A stretch of DNA of 32,678 nucleotides from positions 1 to 32,678 of the forward strand of contig NZ_SMKY01000080.1 in assembly GCF_004349235.1 (NCBI RefSeq). Direction: 5' to 3'. Both the position numbers and the translations under genes were made by a program. Below, piece after piece: positions 23,071 through 30,580 of this stretch (position 1 is the first letter of the stretch; each line of letters starts with the position of its first letter). A model generated the notes under the pieces. That model was not told the origin of the DNA and did not search any database. It was given only the letters and a program-made list of their open reading frames with translations. The stretch is from Actinomadura darangshiensis. GTDB lineage: Bacteria > Actinomycetota > Actinomycetes > Streptosporangiales > Streptosporangiaceae.

Positions 23071-23141
23071 TGCTGGATCATCCAATGGCAGGATGCGTGA
23101 CTCTGAATCACGTCATGCAGGTTCGACCCCTGCTCCAGCAG
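23071..23141 (+). tRNA. tRNA-Gln (anticodon CTG)
   Basis: This 71-base cloverleaf has a perfect seven-pair acceptor TGCTGGA/TCCAGCA, D stem ATCC/GGAT, anticodon arm CGTGA-CTCTGAA-TCACG (anticodon CTG), and T arm GCAGG-TTCGACC-CCTGC. The U1:A72 first pair and discriminator G73 fit glutamine identity. Bases 8-9 are TC and the anticodon loop ends AA, which is unusual next to common bacterial tRNA-Gln. CCA is not fully encoded (GCA follows). It is read in the direction opposite to the rbs operon and ends 26 bases before the rbsB stop. Confidence 0.85.
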
Positions 23142-23152
23142 CATTTATCCGA

Positions 23153-23177
23153 TCACTTGAGGCCGGGTCACTTGAGG
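23153..23177. repeat. Direct repeat duplicating the rbsB stop region
   Basis: TCACTTGAGG occurs at 23153-23162 and again at 23168-23177, 15 bases apart. The second copy is the last codons and stop of rbsB read in reverse; the first lies just past it, in the same frame, next to the 3' end of the tRNA-Gln gene. Confidence 0.85.
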
Positions 23178-24172
23178 GACGCCGGGACGTCGGCGGCGTC
23201 GCCGAGCCCGACCAGGTAGTCGGCGTACTCCTTGACGTCGCCCTTCGTGACGAGTCTGCCCTGCAGCGTCTCGTCGGCCGCGACCTTCTTGCCGGCGAGC
23301 ACGTCGGCGGCGAGCGTCATGACCTTCTGGCCCAGCGCGAACGGCGACTCGGCGTTCGTCGCGTGCATGTCGCCGGACGCGACCGCCGCGAGCGCGTCGG
23401 AGATGCCGTCGTTGCCGACGAGCTTCACCTTCTCGGTGAGGTTGCGGGCCTTCAGCGCGGACAGGACGCCCATGGCCATCTCGTCGTTCGCGGCGTACAC
23501 GCCGTTGATGCCGGGGTTGGCCTGCAGCACGTTCGTCATCACGTTCAGCGCCTTGGCGCGGTCGAAGTCCGCGGCCTGCTTGGCCACGACGGTGATGCCC
23601 TTGTGCTTCGCGATCTCCTCGTTGAAGCCCTTGCTGCGGTCCTGCGCGACGTTGGTGCCGAGCAGTCCCTGGATCTCCACGACCTTGCCCTTCTCGCCGA
23701 CGGACTCGGCGAGCGACTTGGCCGCGTTGCGTCCGGCCTGGACGGCGTCGTAGCCGACGAACGTGGCGAGCTTGCCGCCCGACGGCTTGCGGTCGAACGC
23801 CATCACCGGGATGTTCGCGCCGTTCGCCTGCGTGACCGACGACGTCGCCGACTGGGTGCTGACCGGGTCGATGATCAGGATGCCGGTCTGCTTGGAGACG
23901 GCCGTCGTCGCCTGGTTCAGTGCGGCGGCGTCGCTGTTGTTGGCGTTCTGCACGTTCAGCTTGATGCCGAGCTTGTCCGCCTGCGCCTGCGCGCCGTTCT
24001 TGACGCTGACGAAGAACGGGTTGTTCAGCGTGCTCATGATGATCGTCGCGTCCTTCTTGCCGGACGCTTTGCCGGTGCCGGCGTCGTCGCCGGCGCGGCT
24101 GCACCCGGTGAGGGCGAGGGCGGCGGCGGCCGTCACGGCGATCGCGGCGCGGGTGGTACGGGCCACGCGCAT
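23168..24172 (-). CDS. rbsB: Ribose-type ABC transporter substrate-binding lipoprotein
   Basis: This 334-residue lipoprotein begins with a signal peptide ending in LALTGCS, with the lipobox cysteine at about residue 24. The periplasmic-binding-protein type 1 fold follows: TIIMSTLNNPFFVSVKNGAQ, NNSDAAALNQA, GVYAANDEMAMG, and VKLVGNDGISDALAAV, which resembles the RbsB hinge and sugar-binding sequence. It captures the sugar outside the membrane and delivers it to RbsC. ATG at 24172 follows AAGGAG. It is the last gene of the operon, 35 bases after rbsC. Ribose is the likely sugar given rbsK and rbsD, but binding residues alone do not prove it. Confidence 0.93.
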   Translation of the reverse strand: MRVARTTRAAIAVTAAAALALTGCSRAGDDAGTGKASGKKDATIIMSTLNNPFFVSVKNGAQAQADKLGIKLNVQNANNSDAAALNQATTAVSKQTGILIIDPVSTQSATSSVTQANGANIPVMAFDRKPSGGKLATFVGYDAVQAGRNAAKSLAESVGEKGKVVEIQGLLGTNVAQDRSKGFNEEIAKHKGITVVAKQAADFDRAKALNVMTNVLQANPGINGVYAANDEMAMGVLSALKARNLTEKVKLVGNDGISDALAAVASGDMHATNAESPFALGQKVMTLAADVLAGKKVAADETLQGRLVTKGDVKEYADYLVGLGDAADVPASLK

Positions 24173-24207
24173 GGGATTCTCCTTTGCGGGGTGGGGGCGG
24201 GAACGGG

Positions 24208-25257
24208 TCAGGGGGTCTTGGCGGTGGCGCCGCCGCGATGGGACGGGCCGCCTTGCGCGGTCCTGTCCGCACGCTTCGGGACGAGGGAGCGCAGCACGTC
24301 GATGTTGCGGTCCAGGAACACGGCCAGCAGGATGACCAGGCCCTTCACGACGTTCTGCAGGAACGGCGAGACGTCGAGGAGGTTCATCCCGTTGTCGATG
24401 ACGCCGAGGACGAGCGCGCCGACGAGGGTGCCGAGCAGCGTGCCGCGTCCGCCGGCGAGGCTCGTCCCGCCGATGATGACGGCGGCGATGGCCTCCAGCT
24501 CCAGGCCGGTCCCGGCGGTCGGCTCGGCCGTCGACAGCCGCGCGGTGAGGATGAACCCGGCGAGCGCCGCCAGCACGCCGCTGATCACGAACGCGAGGAT
24601 CTTGACGCGGTCGGTGCGGACGCCGGACAGCCGCGCCGCCTCGGTGTTGTCGCCGGTGGCGTAGACGTGCCGGCCGAACCGGGTCCGGGCGAGCAGGTAC
24701 CCGAACACCGCGAACACCACCAGCATGATCACCACCGGGACGGGCACGCCGGCGACCCGGCTCTGCCCGATGCCCTGGAAGTCGTAGTCGGTGACCGCGA
24801 CCGGGTTGCCCTTGGTGAGCTGCAGGCTGAGGCCCGACAGCACCGACATGGTGGCGAGCGTCGCGATGAACGACGGCATCCGCGTCTTGGTGACGAGCAG
24901 CCCGTTGACCAGCCCGATCGCGGCGCCGGTCGCGACGCCCGCCGCGACCCCGGCGACCAGGCCGTGGTCGCGGAGCGTCTGCGCGGTGACGACGGCGGTG
25001 AAGCCGAGCGCCGCGCCGACCGACAGGTCGATCTCCGCCAGGATGATCACGTAGCTCTGGCCGACCGCGAGCAGCGCCGCGACGGACGTGGCCAGCCCGA
25101 CGTTCATCAGGTTGTTGTGCGTGAGGAAGACGGGGGAGGCGATGGTCAGGACGATCCCGACCAGCAGCAGCATCCAGACCGCGCGCAGCCGGCGTGCGGC
25201 CGCGGCCGCCGCGGAGAGCCGCGACGCGGACGCGAGGCTCGTGACGGTGGAGGTCAT
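24208..25257 (-). CDS. rbsC: Ribose ABC transporter permease
   Basis: This 349-residue membrane protein of the RbsC/AraH permease family has many hydrophobic helices. Its family blocks include AVGQSYVIILAEIDLSVGA, GLVNGLLVTKTRMPSFIATL, GRHVYATGDNTEAARLSGV and AVIIGGTSLAGGRGT. It forms the transmembrane channel of the importer with the RbsA ATPase. ATG at 25257 overlaps the rbsA stop as ATGA, so the two are translationally coupled. A long charged N-terminus (about 25 residues) and C-terminal tail of about 25 residues extend the usual core. Position and overlap make it part of the six-gene lacI-rbs unit. Confidence 0.94.
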   Translation of the reverse strand: MTSTVTSLASASRLSAAAAAARRLRAVWMLLLVGIVLTIASPVFLTHNNLMNVGLATSVAALLAVGQSYVIILAEIDLSVGAALGFTAVVTAQTLRDHGLVAGVAAGVATGAAIGLVNGLLVTKTRMPSFIATLATMSVLSGLSLQLTKGNPVAVTDYDFQGIGQSRVAGVPVPVVIMLVVFAVFGYLLARTRFGRHVYATGDNTEAARLSGVRTDRVKILAFVISGVLAALAGFILTARLSTAEPTAGTGLELEAIAAVIIGGTSLAGGRGTLLGTLVGALVLGVIDNGMNLLDVSPFLQNVVKGLVILLAVFLDRNIDVLRSLVPKRADRTAQGGPSHRGGATAKTP

Positions 25258-26747
25258 GGGGCACCTACCAGTGCGTGTTCGAGGATGTTCTGTTCGTTCA
25301 CGTCGTCGCCGGCCAGTTCGGCGACGGGGCGTCCCTCGCGCATCACGAGGACGCGGTCGGACATGGCGACGAGCTCGGGCAGGTCGGAGCTGACCAGCAC
25401 GACGGCGACGCCGTCCGCGGTGAGCCCGTTGATGATCCGGTAGATCTCGGTCTTGGCGCCGACGTCGACGCCGCGGGTCGGCTCGTCCATCAGCAGCACC
25501 CGGGGCCCGGTCATGACCCACTTGGCGAACAGGGTCTTCTGCTGGTTGCCGCCCGACAGCGACCCGGCCGGGATCGACGGCGACGCCGCGCGGACCCGCA
25601 GGTCCGCCATCACTTTGCCGGTCTCGGCGCGTTCGCGGCCGCGCCGGACGACGTCGGCCTTCGTGAAGCGGGCGAGGGACGGCAGCGACACGTTCGCCTC
25701 GACGGACTGCTGCATGGCGAGGCCCTCACCGGACCGGTCCGGGGTGACGTAGGCGATGTGCGCGGCGATCGCCTGCCGCGGGCTGCGCGGCTTGACGGGC
25801 TCGCCGTCCACGGTCACGGTCCCGGACGTGAGCGGGTGCAGGCCGAACAGGGCCCGCAGCAGCTCGCCGCGGCCGCAGCCGACCACGCCGCCGATGCCGA
25901 GCACCTCGCCCGCCCGGACGTCGAGGTCCACGTCGTGGAACGCCTCGCCGCCCGACGCGCCCCGCACCCGCAGGACGGCCCGGTCCGTGGCGTTGTGCTC
26001 CTTCGGGTAGAAGTCGTCCACGGCGTCGCCGACCATCGCGGTGACGACCTGGGCGGGCGACAGCGAACCGGTGGGCTCGTCCATGGTGACGCGGCCGTCG
26101 CGCAGCACGACGATCCGGTCGGACAGCTCGAACACCTCGTCCAGCCGGTGGCTGATGTAGAGGATCGTGACACCCGCCTCGCGCAGCCGCCTGATCTGCC
26201 CGAACAGCCGCTCCGACTCGCGCTCGTCCAGCGCCGCCGTCGGCTCGTCCAGGATCAGCAGCCGCGGCTTGTGCGTCATCGCCTTCGCGATCTCGACCAT
26301 CTGCCGTTCGGCGACGCCCAGCTCGCCGACCGGCCGGCGGACGTCGATGTCCAGGCCGAGGTCCTTCAGCGCCGACGCCGCGGCCTCCGCCATCCGGCGC
26401 CGCGACACGCTCAGCCGCCCGAACCGGCCCTCCCGGTCGAGGACGTGCATGTTCTCCGCGACCGACAGGTTCGGGAACAGGTTCTGCTGGAACTCCTGGT
26501 AGATCACCTCGATGCCGAGCGCCATCGCGGCCTGCGGGTCCTTCAGGACCGCGGCCTCGCCGTCGACGCGGACCGTCCCGCCGTCCGGCTGGTGCGCGCC
26601 GGAGATCACCCGGGTGAGGGTGGACTTCCCGGCGCCGTTCTCGCCGCACAGCGCGACGACCTCGCCCGGCTCGACCGCGAGGCTGACGCCCCGCAGCACG
26701 TGGTTCTCCCCGAACGACTTGTGGACGTCGACCAGCTGCATCCGCAT
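25254..26747 (-). CDS. rbsA: Ribose ABC transporter ATP-binding protein
   Basis: This 497-residue tandem ABC ATPase is typical of RbsA. The first half has Walker A GENGAGKST (residues 35-43), signature LGVAERQMVEIAKAM and Walker B LLILDEPTAALDE. The second half has the degenerate P-loop GVVGCGRGELL, signature SGGNQQKTLFAKW and LLMDEPTRGVDVGAK. It powers sugar import by ATP hydrolysis on the cytoplasmic side of RbsC. ATG at 26747 has GGGAG upstream and lies 12 bases after rbsD. The stop overlaps the rbsC start. No key residue is missing in the first site; the second P-loop variation is normal for this subfamily. Confidence 0.95.
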   Translation of the reverse strand: MRMQLVDVHKSFGENHVLRGVSLAVEPGEVVALCGENGAGKSTLTRVISGAHQPDGGTVRVDGEAAVLKDPQAAMALGIEVIYQEFQQNLFPNLSVAENMHVLDREGRFGRLSVSRRRMAEAAASALKDLGLDIDVRRPVGELGVAERQMVEIAKAMTHKPRLLILDEPTAALDERESERLFGQIRRLREAGVTILYISHRLDEVFELSDRIVVLRDGRVTMDEPTGSLSPAQVVTAMVGDAVDDFYPKEHNATDRAVLRVRGASGGEAFHDVDLDVRAGEVLGIGGVVGCGRGELLRALFGLHPLTSGTVTVDGEPVKPRSPRQAIAAHIAYVTPDRSGEGLAMQQSVEANVSLPSLARFTKADVVRRGRERAETGKVMADLRVRAASPSIPAGSLSGGNQQKTLFAKWVMTGPRVLLMDEPTRGVDVGAKTEIYRIINGLTADGVAVVLVSSDLPELVAMSDRVLVMREGRPVAELAGDDVNEQNILEHALVGAP

Positions 26748-26759
26748 GTCGATCTCCCG

Positions 26760-27158
26760 TCAGTAGACGACGCCCGCGGTGAGCAGCACGTTCGCGTACG
26801 GGGTGAACTCCCCGGACCGCACCGCCGCCCGCGCGCCGCCGGTGGCCCGCTTGAACTCGGTGTGCGGGACGAACCGCACCGCCACGTCCGGGAAGCGCGC
26901 CTCGATCTCGGCGAGCATGTCCGGGCTGTGCTCCTTGATCTCCGCCGACATCAGCACGCCCTCCACGGCGACCTCGGCGAGGACGGCGTCCAGCAGGTCG
27001 AGGAAGCGCGGCAGGTTCTCGCGCACCGCCAGGTCGACGCGCTCCACCCCGGCCGGGACGGGCAGCCCCGCGTCGGTGACGGCGAGCAGGTCGGTGTGGC
27101 CGAGCTCGGAGATGACCCGGGCCAGCTGGCCGTTGAGCGTTCCGTTGTTGCGCCTCAT
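26760..27158 (-). CDS. rbsD: D-ribose pyranase
   Basis: This 132-residue RbsD interconverts the pyranose and furanose forms of ribose after import. Signatures are GHTDLLAVTDAGLPVP near residues 20-35, with the catalytic His and Asp, and the C-terminal TPYANVLLTAGVVY that completes the active site. The protein has the full family length. Its ATG overlaps the ribokinase stop as ATGA, so it follows rbsK in the same message. It makes ribose the most probable operon substrate. Confidence 0.95.
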   Translation of the reverse strand: MRRNNGTLNGQLARVISELGHTDLLAVTDAGLPVPAGVERVDLAVRENLPRFLDLLDAVLAEVAVEGVLMSAEIKEHSPDMLAEIEARFPDVAVRFVPHTEFKRATGGARAAVRSGEFTPYANVLLTAGVVY

Positions 27159-28099
27159 CGGGCGGCTCCTTCCAGGGGGGTGCCGGTCATCAGCGCGTCC
27201 ACCTCGTCCCGTCCGGGCAGGGACGGGCTCGCGCCGGGACGGGTCGTCGCCAGCGCGCCGGCGGCCGTCCCGCGCTTGATGGCACGTTCCACCTCGTCGC
27301 CCGCGGCGAGCGCGGCGCCGAGCGAGCCGGTGAACGCGTCCCCGGCCGCGGTGGTGTCGACGGCGGTGACCTCGTAGGCGGGGAAATGGCGGGCGCGGCC
27401 GGCGGTGACGGAGACGGCGCCGCCCGCGCCCAGCGTGATCAGCGCGTGGCCGACGCCGCGGTCGAGGAACCACCGCCCGGCCCGCTCGGCGGACGCCGCG
27501 TCGGTCACCTCGACGCCGGTCAGTTCGGTGGCCTCGCTCTCGTTCGGCGTGACCAGGTCGATGTGCGGCCACACGTCGCCGGGCAGCGGCTGCGCGGGCG
27601 CCGGGTCGAGGACGACCGTCAGCCCGGCCGCCCTGCCCGCCTTCGCTGCGTGGCAGGTCGTCGCGGCCGGGACTTCGAGCTGCAGGAGCAGGACGCCGAC
27701 CTTCCCGGCGGTCGCGCGGATGCTCGCGTCGACCATCCCGGCGTCGAGGTCCGCGTTCGCTAGGGGAGTGATGACGATGTCGTTCTCACCGGACGCGTCC
27801 ACCCGGATGTGCGCGACGCCCGTGCGGCCGTCCACTGTCCGGACCTCGTCGAGTTCGACGCCGTACGAGCGCAGGCCGTCCAGGACGATCTCGCGGAACG
27901 GGTCGCGGCCGACGCATCCGGCGAGCCACGTCCGCGCCCCCGCACGAGCGGACGCGACCGCCTGGTTCGCCCCCTTCCCGCCGAGTACGAGGGTGAAGTC
28001 GTCGCCGAGCACGGTCTCGCCGCGCCGCGGGAACCGTGCGCTGAACGCGGTCACGTCCGCGGTGATGCTGCCGACGACGAGAACACCGTTGGGTTCCAT
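27155..28099 (-). CDS. rbsK: Ribokinase
   Basis: This 314-residue PfkB-family sugar kinase phosphorylates D-ribose to ribose 5-phosphate in the cytoplasm. It has the substrate motif GGKGANQAVASARAG (residues 40-54), the NESEATELTG segment, and the anion-hole and base motif DTTAAGDAFTG, with catalytic Asp254. ATG at 28099 follows AGGAGG. It overlaps rbsD by ATGA. The 136 bases between the lacI stop and this start hold no clear LacI-type operator, so it probably relies on the lacI promoter or on a promoter I could not see. Confidence 0.95.
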   Translation of the reverse strand: MEPNGVLVVGSITADVTAFSARFPRRGETVLGDDFTLVLGGKGANQAVASARAGARTWLAGCVGRDPFREIVLDGLRSYGVELDEVRTVDGRTGVAHIRVDASGENDIVITPLANADLDAGMVDASIRATAGKVGVLLLQLEVPAATTCHAAKAGRAAGLTVVLDPAPAQPLPGDVWPHIDLVTPNESEATELTGVEVTDAASAERAGRWFLDRGVGHALITLGAGGAVSVTAGRARHFPAYEVTAVDTTAAGDAFTGSLGAALAAGDEVERAIKRGTAAGALATTRPGASPSLPGRDEVDALMTGTPLEGAAR

Positions 28100-28235
28100 C
28101 GCGGTCCTCCTGTTCCGGCTGTTCGAGGCATGGGTGGGGAGAGGTCGCGGCAATTCCGCCGTGCCCGTGGGTGTTCTGTGGTCGTGGATCAGGCCCCGGC
28201 CGGGTGCCCGACGGTCTTGGTCTCCGGCAACGCGG

Positions 28236-29258
28236 TCATCGGTGCGGTTCCGGGCTCTGCGGTCCGGGCGGGGCGGTCGAGGCGCGTTCGACGATCTTTA
28301 TGTCCATGACGATGCGCCGGGGGAGGTCGCGGGTCTGGCTGTCGTCGAAGCGGTGCAGCAGCAGCCGCATGGCGAGGACTCCCTGCTCGGTCATCGGGCG
28401 GTCGACGACGGTCAGCGGCGGGCGCAGCAGCGGCCCGGTGTCGAGGTCGTCGAAGCCGATGAGGCTGATCTGCCCGGGGACGTCCACGCGCATGTCGTGC
28501 AGCGCCTTCAGCGCGCCCAGCGTGGTGAGGTTGTTCGCCGTGAAGATCGCGGTCGGCGGTGCGGCGAGGGACAGCAGCGACAGGGTGAGCTGGTAGGCGC
28601 GCTCCTCGCGGAAGTCGCCGATCAGGTCGAGTTCCGGCGGGATCTCGACGCCCGCGGCGGACACGGCCTCCAGGAAGCCGTCCCGCCGGTACCGGCCGGG
28701 GGTGGACTCCTGGCCGCCGCTGATCATCGCGATGCGGGTGTGGCCGAGGGCGAGGAGGTGCTCGGCGGCCAGCCGGCCGCCGGCGCGGTTGTCGACGAGG
28801 ACGGCGTCGAAGCTCTCCCCGTCGGCGAGGTCCCGGTCGATGAACACGACCGGGATCCCGCTGTCGCGCAGCTGCAGCGGGGTCTGCTCGTGCTCGGTGG
28901 CCGGGGCGAGGATGATGCCGTCCACCTGGCGGGCCATGTCGGCGAGCAGGTCGGCCTCGCGGGCGCCGCTCTCGTCGCTGTTGGCGAGCAGCAGCCGGTA
29001 GCCGTGGTCGCGGCTGACGGACTCCATGCCCTTCACGACGGCGGCGAAGTAGGGGTTGGTGATGTCGGGGACGACGACGCCGATGGTGCGGGTGCGCCCG
29101 GACTTCAGCGACTGCGCCGCGATGTTCGGCAGGAAGCCCAGCTCATCCACGGCGGCCTGGACGGCCTCCGCCGACCTGACCCGCTGTCCCCGCAGGAACC
29201 GCGAGACGGTGGCGGGGGACACGCCGGCCCGCGCCGCCACGTCGTGGATGGTCGCCAC
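28236..29258 (-). CDS. LacI-family repressor of the ribose operon
   Basis: This 340-residue LacI/GalR regulator has an N-terminal helix-turn-helix and hinge (ATIHDVAARAGVSPATVSRF, residues 2-21) and a sugar-binding domain with TIGVVVPDITNPYFAAVVKG and IGFDDL motifs. It probably represses its own operon until ribose or a phosphate ester binds. GTG at 29258 has AGGAG about eight bases upstream. A good promoter and two operator-like dyads lie just upstream, and rbsK-D-A-C-B follow in the same direction after 136 bases. It is close in layout to RbsR. I leave the symbol blank because its ligand is inferred from the neighbours. Confidence 0.92.
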   Translation of the reverse strand: MATIHDVAARAGVSPATVSRFLRGQRVRSAEAVQAAVDELGFLPNIAAQSLKSGRTRTIGVVVPDITNPYFAAVVKGMESVSRDHGYRLLLANSDESGAREADLLADMARQVDGIILAPATEHEQTPLQLRDSGIPVVFIDRDLADGESFDAVLVDNRAGGRLAAEHLLALGHTRIAMISGGQESTPGRYRRDGFLEAVSAAGVEIPPELDLIGDFREERAYQLTLSLLSLAAPPTAIFTANNLTTLGALKALHDMRVDVPGQISLIGFDDLDTGPLLRPPLTVVDRPMTEQGVLAMRLLLHRFDDSQTRDLPRRIVMDIKIVERASTAPPGPQSPEPHR

Positions 29259-29286
29259 TTCGACTCCTGACTGTCGCGCACATCAC

Positions 29287-29300
29287 TGAAATCGTTGTCA
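29287..29300. promoter_or_regulatory. LacI-type operator O1 at the transcription start
   Basis: TGAAATCGTTGTCA has the central CG and TGA-TCA ends of LacI/GalR operators, matching 5 of 7 positions in the two arms. It begins immediately after the predicted -10 of the lacI promoter on the minus strand, the classical blocking position. Confidence 0.65.
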
Positions 29301-29307
29301 GAGAATG

Positions 29308-29335
29308 ATTGCAGCATGGGAGCCGACGATGTCAA
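29308..29335 (-). promoter_or_regulatory. Predicted sigma70-type promoter of the lacI-rbs operon
   Basis: On the minus strand, TTGACA (29335-29330) is a perfect -35 and TGCAAT (29313-29308) a four-of-six -10, with a 16-base spacer. The predicted start is near 29301, 43 bases before the lacI GTG. The promoter lies between two LacI-type operators. Confidence 0.6.
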
Positions 29336-29413
29336 TACCCGAGCCGGGGAAAGTACCGACCTGCCGATCCGCTCCGTCCGGGCACTGGACGGCGTGAGAC
29401 CGCCGGGCGCGAC

Positions 29414-29427
29414 GGAAATCGGTTTCA
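29414..29427. promoter_or_regulatory. LacI-type operator O2, upstream
   Basis: GGAAATCGGTTTCA has central CG and near-perfect arms (GAAATC/GGTTTC, 5 of 6). It overlaps the stop codon of the upstream dehydratase gene. It shares the GAAATCG core with O1, whose centre is 127 bp away, about 12 helical turns. Confidence 0.55.
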
Positions 29428-30579
29428 GGAGCGCGCGTCCACCCGGGTCCGCTGCGTGGTCCAGGCGCGGGCCTGCTCGCTGAGCGTGATGCCGAGGCCG
29501 GGACGGGCCGGGACGCGCATCCGCCCGTCCTTGATCGTCAGCCGCTCGTCGAACAGCGGGTCGAGCCAGTCGAAGTGCTCCACCCACGGCTCGCTCGGGT
29601 ACGCGGCGGCCAGGTGCAGGTGGATCTCCATGGCGAAGTGCGGCGCGAGCCCCAGGTGCCGGTGGTCGGCGAGCGTGGCGAGCTTGAGGAAGTTGGTGAT
29701 GCCGCCGATGCGCGGCGCGTCCGGCTGGACGATGTCGGCGGCGCCCCGGTCGATGAGCTCGCAGTGCTCGGCGACGCTGGTGAGCATCTCGCCGGTCGCG
29801 ACGGGCGTGTCGAGGGCGCGGGCCAGCGCCGCGTGGCCCTCGGCGTCGTAGGCGTCGAGCGGCTCCTCGATCCAGGTGAGGCCGAACTGCTCCAGGGCGC
29901 GTCCCATGCGCAGGGCCGTCGGCCGGTCCCACTGCTGGTTCGCGTCCACCATCAGCGGGAAGCCGTCGCCGAGCCGCTCCCGGACGGCGGTGACCCGGCG
30001 CAGGTCCTCGGCGTGGTCGGGATGCCCCACCTTGATCTTGATGCCGCCGATCCCGTCCGCCACGGACGCGGCCGCGTTGTCGAGGACCTCCTCCAGCGGC
30101 GCGTTCAGGAATCCGCCGGAGGTGTTGTAGCAGCGGACGGAGTCGCGGTGCGCGCCGAGGAGCTTGGCGAGCGGCAGGCCCGCGCGCCTGGCCTTCAGGT
30201 CCCACAGCGCGATGTCGATGGCGGCGATGGCCTGGGTGGCGAGGCCGCTGCGGCCGACGGAGGCGCCCGCCCACGCCAGCTTCGTCCAGATCCTGCCGAT
30301 GTCGCTCGGGTCCTCGCCGATGAGGGCGGGCGCGATCTCGGCGGCGTGCGCGTACTGGCCGGGCCCGCCCGCCCGCTTGGAGTAGCCGAAGCCGATGCCC
30401 TCGTGGCCGTCCTCGGTGCCGATCTCGGCGAACAGGAACACGACCTCGGTCATCGGCCGCTGCCGCCCGGTCAGCACCTTCGCGTCGCTGATCGGGGTGG
30501 CGAGCGGCAGCGTGACCGAGGACAGCTCGATCCAGGCGATCCGGTCGAGGGTCGCCTCACCGGCGGGCGCGCCCGTCAC
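29425..30579 (-). CDS. Galactarate/talarate dehydratase-like enolase-superfamily enzyme
   Basis: This 384-residue protein is of the mandelate racemase branch of the enolase superfamily. Visible catalytic features are KIK (181-183), the metal ligands Asp212 (VDANQQW), Glu238/239 (IEEPLD) and Glu264 (GEML), Asp287, and the base His314 (APHFAMEIHLHL). This C-terminal block, with EPWVEHFDWLDPLF, closely fits L-talarate/galactarate dehydratases, which turn sugar diacids into 5-keto-4-deoxyglucarate. The start is GTG at 30579, one base after the KdgD stop, so the two are coupled. The next enzyme in that pathway is KdgD, encoded just upstream. Substrate stereochemistry is inferred. Confidence 0.85.
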   Translation of the reverse strand: MTGAPAGEATLDRIAWIELSSVTLPLATPISDAKVLTGRQRPMTEVVFLFAEIGTEDGHEGIGFGYSKRAGGPGQYAHAAEIAPALIGEDPSDIGRIWTKLAWAGASVGRSGLATQAIAAIDIALWDLKARRAGLPLAKLLGAHRDSVRCYNTSGGFLNAPLEEVLDNAAASVADGIGGIKIKVGHPDHAEDLRRVTAVRERLGDGFPLMVDANQQWDRPTALRMGRALEQFGLTWIEEPLDAYDAEGHAALARALDTPVATGEMLTSVAEHCELIDRGAADIVQPDAPRIGGITNFLKLATLADHRHLGLAPHFAMEIHLHLAAAYPSEPWVEHFDWLDPLFDERLTIKDGRMRVPARPGLGITLSEQARAWTTQRTRVDARS

Positions 30580-30580
30580 C

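Noticed and set aside
22804..23144. Minus-strand ORFs across the tRNA region
   Set aside because: They are antisense to two well-formed tRNAs and a terminator and have no ribosome site.
23027..25443. Long plus-strand ORFs opposite the rbs genes
   Set aside because: Histidine/arginine/valine-rich shadow proteins; the minus strand encodes a clear lipoprotein, permease and ATPase.
28100..28235. A third LacI operator before rbsK
   Set aside because: The best candidate (TGACCGCGTTGCCG on the minus strand) matches only 3 of 7 arm positions.
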